Shown: positions 1 to 5,235, counted from the first letter of the stretch. The stretch is DNA of 11,536 nucleotides from an uncultured Christensenellaceae bacterium (GCA_910587805.1 CAJUNM010000011.1:1-11536), one strand, 5' to 3'. Translations and numbers: made by a program. The notes: a model not told the origin generated them from the letters alone.

Positions 1-47
1 GACTCTGACTCCGTCATCCGTAGGTTCGAATCCTACTACCCCTGCCA
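1..47 (+). tRNA. tRNA-Gln (anticodon CTG), 3' part only
   Basis: The 5' half lies outside the window. What remains starts at the end of the anticodon stem. The anticodon loop is CTCTGAC (3-9) with anticodon CTG at 5-7, which reads CAG (Gln). The 3' anticodon strand TCCGT is 10-14 and the variable loop is 15-19. The T-arm is GTAGG-TTCGAAT-CCTAC (20-36), the acceptor 3' strand TACCCCT is 37-43, the discriminator is G44 and the encoded CCA is 45-47. The acceptor 5' strand cannot be checked. The last 19 bases recur at 215-233. Confidence 0.9.
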
Positions 48-51
48 AAGC

Positions 52-84
52 GGCGTTCGTTATCGAAAAGAAACGGACGCTTTT
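52..84 (+). terminator. Intrinsic terminator after tRNA-Gln
   Basis: Bases 53-61 pair with 72-80 (9 bp, one G-T wobble) around a 10-nt loop, followed by TTTTAT. It begins 5 bp after the CCA of tRNA-Gln and would end that transcript. Confidence 0.6.
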
Positions 85-90
85 ATATTT

Positions 91-214
91 GAATAGACGG
101 GGGATTCGAACCCGAGTGGGCGCGACCGTGAAGCAAACAGCCCTGTGGGCTGTTTGTAGGGAGCGGACGAGCGGCTGTGCCGCGAAGCCGGCGGATTGCG
201 AAGCAATACGCGCT
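91..214. repeat. Non-coding element with three hairpins and an inverted tRNA T-arm-like end
   Basis: This stretch between the two tRNA tails begins with GGATTCGAACCCG-type sequence (about 102-114), which is the reverse complement of a tRNA T-arm. Three hairpins follow: 134-143 with 147-156 (10 bp, loop TGT), 171-175 with 179-183 (5 bp, again loop TGT) and 195-199 with 203-207 (loop GAA, extended by GCG 191-193 with CGC 209-211). Both strands have short open frames here, but they read through the tRNA-like ends and hairpins and look spurious. It resembles a small structured repeat or MITE-like unit built from tRNA-derived ends. Confidence 0.5.
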
Positions 215-233
215 AATCCTACTACCCCTGCCA

Positions 234-271
234 TGCAAAGCCCGAAACGAATTATCGTTTCGGGCTTTGCA
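234..271. terminator. Perfect 17-bp hairpin after the second tRNA tail
   Basis: Bases 234-250 pair perfectly with 255-271 around the loop ATTA. The hairpin starts directly after the second tRNA tail. It lacks a clean T-tract (TTT inside the 3' arm only), so it could be a terminator or a structured RNA end in either direction. Confidence 0.55.
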
Positions 272-272
272 A

Positions 273-430
273 TGAAATTCGCCTGTCGGCAAGTGAAATA
301 ACGTTGTTATGAAATATTCCTAACTGAATATGAAATATGCTTCGCACATTATAGGCGAATTTTATTTCACTGCGCGTCAGCGCAATTTCATGCGGAGTCA
401 GTCGTATTTCATGTCACTTTAGCTATTTCA
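273..430. repeat. Symmetrical array: four TGAAAT boxes then four ATTTCA boxes
   Basis: TGAAAT occurs at 273, 294, 310 and 331, and its reverse complement ATTTCA at 364, 385, 406 and 425. Spacing is mostly 21 bp. Short hairpins fill the gaps: TAAC/GTTA (299-309), ATATTC/GAATAT (314-331), TGCGC/GCGCA (371-384) and a 5-bp stem at 390-407. A longer pairing joins 275-284 to 353-362 (10 bp). Each left box can also pair with its mirror box on the right, so the whole unit can fold as one long interrupted stem with hairpins bulging from both arms. No credible coding frame is seen. Function unknown; a mobile palindromic repeat (MITE/REP-like) or structured RNA is likely. Confidence 0.65.
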
Positions 431-436
431 TTATAC

Positions 437-468
437 AAAACAAAACGGGCGCAAGTTATGCGCCCGTT
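437..468 (-). terminator. Intrinsic terminator of tRNA-Lys
   Basis: A perfect 10-bp stem (444-453 with 459-468) around a 5-nt loop is followed, on the minus strand, by a T-rich tract (TTTTGTTTT). The stem shares its first base with the last base of the tRNA CCA end. Confidence 0.85.
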
Positions 469-543
469 GGTGATCCATCCGCGATTCGAACGCGGGACAA
501 CTTGATTAAAAGTCAAGTGCTCTACCGACTGAGCTAATGGACC
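468..543 (-). tRNA. tRNA-Lys (anticodon TTT)
   Basis: A complete 76-nt tRNA on the minus strand. The acceptor stem GGTCCAT pairs with ATGGATC (one G-T wobble), and discriminator A is followed by an encoded CCA (470-468). The D-arm contains AGCTCAG and GGTAGAGC. The anticodon stem-loop is CTTGA-CTTTTAA-TCAAG with anticodon TTT. The T-arm carries GTTCGAATC. It has its own promoter (564-592) and terminator (437-468) and so is a single-gene transcript. Confidence 0.97.
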
Positions 544-563
544 GTAATTTATACAACCGAATT

Positions 564-592
564 ATTTTAGCATACGCCATGCTTTTTGTCAA
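564..592 (-). promoter_or_regulatory. Sigma-A promoter of tRNA-Lys
   Basis: On the minus strand, TTGACA (592-587), a 17-bp spacer and TAAAAT (569-564) are preceded by TGC, giving an extended -10. The 5' end of the tRNA is 20 bp beyond the -10 box. Confidence 0.85.
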
Positions 593-647
593 GCAATTTA
601 TTTGTTTTTTTCGATTATTTAACAATATTATGGAATAATCCGATATA

Positions 648-678
648 AAAAAGTTTCGCACAGTGCGAAACCTTTTTA
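648..678 (-). terminator. Intrinsic terminator of the DUF4190 gene
   Basis: An 8-bp stem (653-660 with 664-671, loop CAG) is followed on the minus strand by a run of T (652-646 region). It begins just past the stop codon at 676-678. The + strand side also has CTTTTT, so it may work in both directions. Confidence 0.75.
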
Positions 679-979
679 TAGTATTTGCAAAATTATCAAA
701 ATAAAATATGAACTTAACAGCAGAACAACAAAAGACAACTTCAAAATGCCTATCGTTAAGCCGGCAATAGCAATACTTTTGTTTTTCCCGTCGCACTGTT
801 TCGCGCGTTTAAGCCCGAGCGCTGAAAAAATGATTGCCAATATCCCAAAAAGCGGAGGGATCAAAGATAATATTAAGCCGGCGATAGCAAAGCCGTTATG
901 GTATTTGGATAACCGTGCCGCAAAAGGGGCAGCGCGGTTCTTTTATGGATACTTCTTTTCCGCAGTTTTTGCAAATCAT
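676..979 (-). pseudogene. Zinc-ribbon + DUF4190 membrane protein, frameshifted
   Basis: An ATG at 979-977 opens a 27-residue frame with two CxxC pairs (CKNC near residues 3-6, CPFC near 18-21), a typical N-terminal zinc ribbon, and stops at 896-898. In the next frame the sequence continues without a break to the stop at 676. It reads NGFAIAGLILSLIPPLFG and so on, a two-helix DUF4190-type membrane domain with a short third hydrophobic stretch at the C-terminus. Proteins with a zinc ribbon joined to DUF4190 are common in Clostridia, so this is one gene of about 100 codons broken by a 1-nt frameshift around 896-910. An AAAGG about 10 nt before the ATG is a fair ribosome-binding site. The gene is divergent from the XRE gene and shares its operator region. 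The frameshift could be real or a sequence error. The family's role is unknown. Confidence 0.7.
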
Positions 980-1005
980 AAGTTTTTGCCTTTGAAACAG
1001 TATGC

Positions 1006-1050
1006 TACAATTATAATTGTATATCAAAGATTTTTACAAGAATAATTGTA
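1006..1050. promoter_or_regulatory. Paired 16-bp operators and divergent promoters between xre and the zinc-ribbon gene
   Basis: TACAATTATAATTGTA (1006-1021) is a perfect 16-bp palindrome. TACAAGAATAATTGTA (1035-1050) matches it at 14 of 16 positions, giving the shared form TACAA-N6-TTGTA, with centres 29 bp apart. The minus-strand promoter (-35 TTGTAA 1039-1034, 18-bp spacer, -10 TATAAT 1015-1010) is covered by both sites. The second site also overlaps the plus-strand -10 TATAAT (1049-1054) of the XRE gene. This is the layout expected for a repressor controlling itself and its divergent neighbour. The regulator assignment is inferred from position. Confidence 0.7.
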
Positions 1051-1060
1051 TAATATAAAG

Positions 1061-1270
1061 GTGAAAGAAAAGTTTTCGGAAAACATAAAAGCATTGCGTG
1101 CGGAATCGAACATATCGCAAGTCGGCTTGGCTAAAGCGATAGGGGTGACGCAGCAATGCGTCAGCGAGTGTGAGAACATGAAAACCGAACCCACGCTGTC
1201 GTATTTGTGGTTGCTTGCCGACTACTTCGGGGTGTCGTTGGATGTGCTGTGCGGCAGGGCGGATGAGTGA
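1061..1270 (+). CDS. Small XRE-family transcriptional repressor
   Basis: With a GTG start the protein has 69 residues and is almost entirely one Cro/CI-type helix-turn-helix domain. A first helix (about 5-13) is followed by the SQVGLAKAIGVTQQCVSECE segment (about 19-38), containing the turn and recognition helix. The conserved TEPTLSYLWLLADYFGVSLDVL tail completes the five-helix bundle. There is no effector or dimerisation domain. I prefer GTG 1061 to the upstream TTG 1046 because a TATAAT (1049-1054) lies inside that longer frame and puts transcription onset at about the GTG, giving a leaderless mRNA. No good -35 is seen for this promoter. It probably binds the two palindromes at 1006-1050 and represses itself and the divergent zinc-ribbon gene. 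Confidence 0.85.
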   Translation: MKEKFSENIKALRAESNISQVGLAKAIGVTQQCVSECENMKTEPTLSYLWLLADYFGVSLDVLCGRADE

Positions 1271-1300
1271 TACAAAAAACCGAAAACGGCATTAAATTAC

Positions 1301-1330
1301 TTGACAAATGCGCGGATAATATGTTAAAAT
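1301..1330 (+). promoter_or_regulatory. Sigma-A promoter of tRNA-Tyr
   Basis: TTGACA (1301-1306), an 18-bp spacer and TAAAAT (1325-1330) are preceded by TGT, an extended -10. The tRNA begins 17 bp after the -10 box. Confidence 0.85.
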
Positions 1331-1346
1331 CGTAAAGCTGTGGCAT

Positions 1347-1431
1347 GGACGGGTTCCCGAGTGGCCAAAGGGAACAGACTGTAAATCTGTCAGCATCGCT
1401 TTCGGTGGTTCGAATCCACCCCCGTCCACCA
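1347..1431 (+). tRNA. tRNA-Tyr (anticodon GTA)
   Basis: An 85-nt class II tRNA. Acceptor GGACGGG (1347-1353) pairs perfectly with CCCGTCC (1421-1427), followed by discriminator A and an encoded CCA. The anticodon stem-loop is ACAGA-CTGTAAA-TCTGT with anticodon GTA. A long variable arm (CAGCATCGCTTTCG region) precedes the T-arm GGTGG-TTCGAAT-CCACC. It has its own promoter and terminator. The AT-rich restriction-modification cassette starts a few hundred bases downstream. Confidence 0.97.
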
Positions 1432-1436
1432 CCTAA

Positions 1437-1485
1437 AACCTAAAACGAACCACAAAATAGGTGTTCGGGTTAGGTTTTTTCTTTT
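1437..1485 (+). terminator. Intrinsic terminator of tRNA-Tyr
   Basis: Bases 1437-1443 pair with 1470-1476 (7 bp). After a 2x2 internal loop, 1446-1450 pair with 1463-1467 (5 bp). A run of T with one C follows (1475-1485). Confidence 0.85.
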
Positions 1486-1682
1486 GTATTTTTTGATTTT
1501 AGTCGTGCAGTTATGATCCGTAGTAGTGTAAGTTTGGCATATTTTTTGGTATGTTTTTGCATTCACGCACAAATAACTTATTTGCGTAATGCTTATTAGT
1601 ATTGCAACGTTTATGATAGCTGGCTTGTTATCAAGACAAGCACACTCCGCAGTGTTAAAGTTGGTATTTATTAAGAATACGT
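1486..1682. other. Intergenic stretch with two weak hairpins
   Basis: No gene is seen. An imperfect inverted repeat (1559-1592, about 14 paired positions with small bulges, ACT loop) and a 6-bp hairpin (1623-1628 with 1636-1641) are present. Neither has a T-tract, so they are not clear terminators. This is the left edge of the AT-rich segment; no direct repeat of the tRNA-Tyr 3' end was found on the far side. Confidence 0.4.
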
Positions 1683-1711
1683 TTGATTTTTCGACATAAA
1701 AAGAGTATAAT
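1683..1711 (+). promoter_or_regulatory. Promoter of the restriction-modification genes
   Basis: TTGATT (1683-1688), a 17-bp spacer and TATAAT (1706-1711) lie 32 bp before the ATG at 1744. Confidence 0.75.
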
Positions 1712-1743
1712 GGACTTGTATATTATTTTATGGAGTTAGCAAA

Positions 1744-1872
1744 ATGAAAAGAAATTTAACAATTGATCTTTTAATACAAGAGGCAAAATTGTTTTGTGAA
1801 CTTATGTCAAATGAAAATCACAAATCATTGATAGGAGTGACTGATGGAAAAAGCCGTTGGTACATACGTTGA
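1744..1872 (+). pseudogene. N-terminal segment of the restriction endonuclease (42-codon frame)
   Basis: ATG 1744 is preceded by GGAG (1732-1735, spacing 8) and opens a 42-residue frame that overlaps the longer endonuclease frame by 29 bp. Its first 36 residues end in LIGVTDGK, and the other frame continues with AVGTYVEHRFQ. Removing one A from the A5 tract at 1848-1852 joins them as GVTDGK-AVGTYVEH, which reads like one continuous enzyme N-terminus and gives a 218-residue protein. After the tract this frame shows only a few unrelated residues before its stop at 1870-1872. The alternative is a short coupled leader ORF, because the downstream ATG has its own Shine-Dalgarno sequence. Confidence 0.6.
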
Positions 1873-2401
1873 GCATAGATTTCAACATTATTTATATGAT
1901 AGATATTTTGTTTCTATTGGGAGTAGTGCAAAAGGCATTGATTTGCCTGACAGTACAATACAAACTGATATAAAAGTTACTTCAATAGCACAGCCACAAT
2001 CAAGTTGTCCATTTCAAAATGCTCGTCAAAAGATTTTCGGACTTGGCTATAACTTATTGGTTTTTGTATACGATAAAAAAGATAATATTGATAGTTGTTT
2101 ATTACATTTTACTCATTGTTCATTTATAACAAGAGAAAGAACAGCAGATTATACAATTACATATAGACTTAGACAAATGATTTCGGATGGAGCAAATAGA
2201 GAAGATATAGTTGCATTTTTACAAGATAGAAATGTTCCCGGTGATGATATTATTTATAATGATTTAGCAAATGAAATTTTAGAGCATACTCCTAATCAAG
2301 GATATTTGACGATAAGCAATGCTTTACAATGGAGATTACAATATGGTCGAGTAATTTATCTTAAAAATTCGGTAGACGGTGTTATAAATTATGAATGGTA
2401 A
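1844..2401 (+). CDS. Type II restriction endonuclease, PD-(D/E)xK fold
   Basis: This 185-residue protein cuts DNA at a site normally protected by the methyltransferase encoded next. Candidate catalytic residues are E10 in a first helix (YVEHRF), D33 in GIDLPD and D42-I-K44 in TDIKVT, followed by a conserved-looking QPQSSCPF stretch and a LLVFVYDK strand, as in PD-(D/E)xK nucleases. ATG 1844 has a strong AGGAG at 1833-1837 (6-nt spacing). However, the frame of the 1744 ORF upstream supplies a matching N-terminus, so the native enzyme probably starts at 1744 and is frameshifted at the A5 tract. The core is complete after the shift. It overlaps the methyltransferase start by 11 bp. The DNA is much more AT-rich than the flanking genes, pointing to horizontal transfer. 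The recognition site is unknown. Confidence 0.75.
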   Translation: MEKAVGTYVEHRFQHYLYDRYFVSIGSSAKGIDLPDSTIQTDIKVTSIAQPQSSCPFQNARQKIFGLGYNLLVFVYDKKDNIDSCLLHFTHCSFITRERTADYTITYRLRQMISDGANREDIVAFLQDRNVPGDDIIYNDLANEILEHTPNQGYLTISNALQWRLQYGRVIYLKNSVDGVINYEW

Positions 2402-2930
2402 AAAAGTGTTTGGTGATTATCAAACGCCATATGATTTTGCGCAAAAGGTTTGCAAATTAATAAATTGTAAGTATCAACGTCCTTTGACGGTTTTAGAGCC
2501 GACTTGCGGAATCGGTAGTTTTCTCATAGCAAGTTTACTGTTTAATGCACAAATATATTATGGAATAGAGATAAATCCGTTATATTGTAAACAATGTAAA
2601 TTACAAATCATTGATGAACGTATTAAAATAATCAATGCTGATATATTTAACTATGATTTGAGAAGTCTTTTACATAATTTAGATGAAATACTTGTAATCG
2701 GGAATCCGCCTTGGGTAACTAATAGTGACCTATCTAAACAGAATGCAACTAACGCATTACGCAAAGCAAATATAAAAGCATTAAACGGTTTTGATGCAAT
2801 TACAGGGGCAAGTAACTTTGATATTTGTGAATATATCATTTTGCAAATGATTGAACTAATACAAGAAAAAAATCGATACTTGCTATGCTTTGTAAAACTT
2901 CTGTTGCAAGAAATATTTTTAGAGAATTAA
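2391..2930 (+). CDS. DNA adenine-type methyltransferase, N-terminal part (frameshifted)
   Basis: This is the AdoMet-binding and catalytic half of the protecting methyltransferase. It has FGDYQTP (7-13), motif I VLEPTCGIGSF (34-44), the acidic residue ending motif II (E60 in YYGIEIN), D84 in NADIF and motif IV NPPW (105-108). The order I then IV fits the gamma class of N6-adenine (or N4-cytosine) methyltransferases, with NPPW more usual for N6-adenine. The frame goes wrong after residue 160 at the A7 tract 2866-2872. Beyond it about 19 unrelated residues lead to a stop, while the true continuation is one base back (2873 onward, SILAMLCKTSVARNIFREL). One extra A would give a single 502-residue enzyme. 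ATG 2391 overlaps the endonuclease end by 11 bp, so the two are co-transcribed and probably translationally coupled. Confidence 0.8.
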   Translation: MNGKKVFGDYQTPYDFAQKVCKLINCKYQRPLTVLEPTCGIGSFLIASLLFNAQIYYGIEINPLYCKQCKLQIIDERIKIINADIFNYDLRSLLHNLDEILVIGNPPWVTNSDLSKQNATNALRKANIKALNGFDAITGASNFDICEYIILQMIELIQEKNRYLLCFVKLLLQEIFLEN

Positions 2931-3898
2931 ATCGACGCAATATAAAATATGATTCTTTTTCAATCTATAAATTTAATGCACAAAAAATTTTCAATATAGG
3001 AGCTGCTGCGTGTTTGTTAGCGATAGAGTTTAATTACTCTAATAACAATATTCAAAAACCTTGTAATGTCTATGATTTCGAGAATTTTGAAAGTCCAATT
3101 GAAATATTAAACTATTCAAATGGTAAAATTCTTAATTTTTCATTGTTAGAGGATAATTTTTATGGGAAATCTTGTTTTGAATGGCGACAAGGTGTTAAAC
3201 ACGACTGCTCAAAAATTATGGAATTAACTTTTAATGGTAATTGTTTTATCAATGGCAACAACGAAATAGTTGATATCGAAAAAGAATATGTTTTCCCTTT
3301 GATAAAAAGCAGTATGTTTAAGCAAGCTGTAATAAATGTATTCAGTAAATATGTAATAGTTACTCAAACAAAAATTAAAGAAGACACTCAACCCATTAAA
3401 AATGTAGCTCCTAAAACATGGCAATATTTATATAGGCATTTAGAAAATTTTGAAAAAAGAAAAAGTTCAATATATAAGAATTCGCCTTTGTTTTCTATGT
3501 TTGGGATTGGCGATTATTCTTTTGCAAAATACAAAGTTGGTATAAGTGGGTTTTATAAAAATCCGTTCTTTGCTCTATTAGATGGTAGCGATAAACCTAT
3601 TATGACCGATGACACAAGTTACTTTATCTCTTTTGATAATTATGATATAGCATATTTAGCAATGCTTTTTCTAAACAATAGGAAAGTTAAACAATATTTA
3701 ACTCAAATATCATTTCAAGATGCCAAACGTCCTTACACTAAACAAATATTAAACAATTTAGATTTTCAAAAGATAATAGATATAATTAGCTTTGACGATA
3801 TTATACAAACTGAAACCGAGTTAGAATTACAACATTATGCGGAAATGTTTATGTATTACGAATTTAAGTATTATATTAAAGAAAAATACAATATATAA
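2885..3898 (+). CDS. DNA methyltransferase, C-terminal part including target recognition region
   Basis: This is the second half of the methyltransferase in the -1 frame relative to the first. It opens with LAMLCKTSVARNIFREL just before and at its first ATG, the usual strand and helix after NPPW in such enzymes. The rest (to residue 337) is the variable C-terminal region expected to recognise the target. It includes aromatic-rich segments such as GDYSFAKYKVGISGFYKN and FISFDNYDIAYLAMLFLNN, seen in Eco57I-like and other type II methyltransferases. ATG 2885 lacks a clear Shine-Dalgarno sequence, so independent translation is doubtful. Without frameshifting it would lack the AdoMet site and be inactive. 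AT-rich like its partner genes. Specificity unknown. Confidence 0.75.
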   Translation: MLCKTSVARNIFRELNRRNIKYDSFSIYKFNAQKIFNIGAAACLLAIEFNYSNNNIQKPCNVYDFENFESPIEILNYSNGKILNFSLLEDNFYGKSCFEWRQGVKHDCSKIMELTFNGNCFINGNNEIVDIEKEYVFPLIKSSMFKQAVINVFSKYVIVTQTKIKEDTQPIKNVAPKTWQYLYRHLENFEKRKSSIYKNSPLFSMFGIGDYSFAKYKVGISGFYKNPFFALLDGSDKPIMTDDTSYFISFDNYDIAYLAMLFLNNRKVKQYLTQISFQDAKRPYTKQILNNLDFQKIIDIISFDDIIQTETELELQHYAEMFMYYEFKYYIKEKYNI

Positions 3899-3992
3899 AA
3901 ATCGTTTTCGATTATTGCCGTGTAGAGTAAATATCCGATCAGTTTTTGTTGAAAGTCTGCGCACGATACAATGTCAAAGTTTGTTTCTACGG

Positions 3993-4021
3993 TTGCAAAT
4001 AATGAGTAAATATGCTATAAT
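3993..4021 (+). promoter_or_regulatory. Promoter of the PPOX-family gene
   Basis: TTGCAA (3993-3998), a 17-bp spacer and TATAAT (4016-4021) with an extended TGC (4013-4015). The start codon is 30 bp downstream of the -10 box. Confidence 0.8.
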
Positions 4022-4050
4022 TACTTATTATTTAACGGAGTGAATATACA

Positions 4051-4464
4051 ATGGATAAAACACAAATTTTTCAATTTATTTCCGAACAAAAAACGGCGTT
4101 TATCGGCTCTGTCAACGAGCAAGGTTATCCCGTAATAAGGGCGATGCTTGCGCCGCGCAAAATTGACGGAAACGAAATTTATTTTTCTACAAACACCTCA
4201 TCGAGTAAAATAAAACAATATTTAGCGAATAATAAGGCTTGCGTTTATTTTTACAAACGCGGAAAATTCAAATATCAGGGCGTTACAATGATAGGCGAAA
4301 TGCAGGTTTGCACCGACCAAGCGACCAAAGACGAAATTTGGCGTTTCGGAGACAGGCTTTTCTATAAACAAGGCGTAACCGACCCCGATTATTGCGTATT
4401 AAAATTCAAGGGTATATCGGCAGAATATTATTGCGATTTTAAGATAGAAAAGATAGAATTATAA
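4051..4464 (+). CDS. Pyridoxamine 5'-phosphate oxidase (PPOX)-family flavin-binding protein
   Basis: This 137-residue protein has the split-barrel pattern of the PPOX/general-stress-protein-26 family. The N-terminal KTAFIGSVNEQGYPVIRAM segment (about 14-32) is the typical first beta hairpin, followed by IYFSTNTSSSKIKQYLANNKACVYFY (about 43-68), the usual FMN-phosphate and dimer-interface region. Members bind FMN, F420 or haem, and most have no known substrate. It is not the vitamin B6 biosynthetic oxidase, which is longer. ATG 4051 is preceded by ACGGAG with suitable spacing and by a strong promoter, so it is a single-gene unit. Base composition is intermediate, and the gene marks the end of the AT-rich cassette. 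Confidence 0.85.
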   Translation: MDKTQIFQFISEQKTAFIGSVNEQGYPVIRAMLAPRKIDGNEIYFSTNTSSSKIKQYLANNKACVYFYKRGKFKYQGVTMIGEMQVCTDQATKDEIWRFGDRLFYKQGVTDPDYCVLKFKGISAEYYCDFKIEKIEL

Positions 4465-4556
4465 ACTTTTGTTTTATATACGTTTTTTATAATGATTTTT
4501 CATTTGTGCGGTTGTCGCTATTTTACAGTCGCATATTGTATATACGGTGAGGTCAA

Positions 4557-5123
4557 ATGAACGAGTATACGTTAGAAGAAAAGTATGCTTTGATAAAGCA
4601 AGAATTATTGAAATGCGATTCCGAAGATCCGATTGCTATTGTAAAAGAAATAATGCAAAAGGATTTTGTCGGCATTCACGGTCCAGAACATCATTTTCTC
4701 GACGGTGCGGCGTTTTTAACGTCGTTCAAAAATGCGGGAGGCAAAATAAACCTTTCCGAATGTTTGGACGAGCTTGGAAAGCGTACGTTGAAAATGCCCG
4801 GGGCTATGTGCGGACATTGGGGGATATGCGGTTCGGTTGCATCAGTCGGCGCGGCGCTTTCGATCATAAACGGAACGGGACCGTTAAGCACCGACGATCA
4901 TTACAAGCACAATATGGAGTATGCGGCTTCCGTATTGAGCGAGATGAGTAAAATAGGCGGCGCGAGATGCTGCAAAAGGAACGCGTTTCTTTCTGTTTCG
5001 CGTGCCGTCGAGTTTGTAAACGATAAATACGGTATGAAAATCAAGCTCGGGAACATACGATGCGAGTTTTCGCGGCTGAATAAGCAGTGCTTAAAGAACA
5101 AATGCCCGTTTTATAAAATATAG
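4557..5123 (+). CDS. DUF5714-family cysteine-rich protein
   Basis: This 188-residue soluble protein matches my recollection of the DUF5714 family, found in anaerobic bacteria and archaea. Conserved-looking features are FVGIHGPEHHFLDGA (37-51), MPGAMCGHWGICGS with C85 and C91 (80-93), GTGPLSTDDHYKHN (106-119), GGARCCKRNAF with C138-C139 (134-144), and a C-terminal cluster C169, C178, C183. Histidines and cysteines in this spacing suggest a metal or Fe-S site, but no function is established. ATG 4557 is chosen because GGTGAGG (4546-4552) makes a good ribosome-binding site. It stands alone between a PPOX gene and a lipoprotein gene. I see no clear promoter hexamers, although the 4520-4545 region is AT-rich. 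Confidence 0.8.
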   Translation: MNEYTLEEKYALIKQELLKCDSEDPIAIVKEIMQKDFVGIHGPEHHFLDGAAFLTSFKNAGGKINLSECLDELGKRTLKMPGAMCGHWGICGSVASVGAALSIINGTGPLSTDDHYKHNMEYAASVLSEMSKIGGARCCKRNAFLSVSRAVEFVNDKYGMKIKLGNIRCEFSRLNKQCLKNKCPFYKI

Positions 5124-5235
5124 ATCCTCGCTCGGTTTTTTCGCTTAACTCGAAGTTGCCGAGACAGCTCGGCGTAAATGCGCTGCAAATAGCTTTCGAC
5201 ATTGCATTTTTAATCGTATTTTAATTTCGCAGCGC

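Larger units (their letters stand above)
29..233. repeat. 19-bp direct repeat of the tRNA-Gln 3' end (29-47 and 215-233)
   Basis: The last 19 bases of tRNA-Gln (29-47, from the T-loop through CCA) are repeated exactly at 215-233. The flanking bases differ on both sides, so the identity stops at those limits. The copies lie 186 bp apart and no full tRNA precedes the second one. This is the arrangement left when an element inserts at a tRNA 3' end and restores it (attL/attR-like), but no integrase gene lies between the copies. Each copy is followed by its own terminator-like hairpin (53-80 and 234-271). Confidence 0.75.

Noticed and set aside
171..207. Guanidine-II-like paired hairpins
   Set aside because: Loops are TGT and GAA, not ACGR, and no transporter gene follows.
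83..301. Two overlapping small ORFs on opposite strands in the tRNA repeat
   Set aside because: They read through tRNA-like ends and hairpins and lack ribosome-binding sites; the sequence is better explained as a structured repeat.
273..430. CRISPR array
   Set aside because: Boxes are only 6 bp, switch orientation midway and have hairpin-forming gaps rather than unique spacers; no cas genes.
506..796. 96-codon minus-strand ORF
   Set aside because: Its end is a translation of tRNA-Lys and its start overlaps the DUF4190 gene.
746..1045. 99-codon plus-strand ORF
   Set aside because: Antisense shadow of the zinc-ribbon/DUF4190 gene, whose minus-strand frames show recognisable domains.
1390..1572. 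60-codon minus-strand ORF ending in GVDSNHRKRC
   Set aside because: The C-terminus is the reverse translation of tRNA-Tyr, a common artefact.
1412..3990. tRNA-Tyr as the attachment site of the restriction-modification island
   Set aside because: No repeat of the tRNA-Tyr 3' end was found on the far side and no integrase is present.
4547..4951. 134-codon plus-strand ORF, Arg-rich
   Set aside because: Out-of-frame shadow of the DUF5714 gene.
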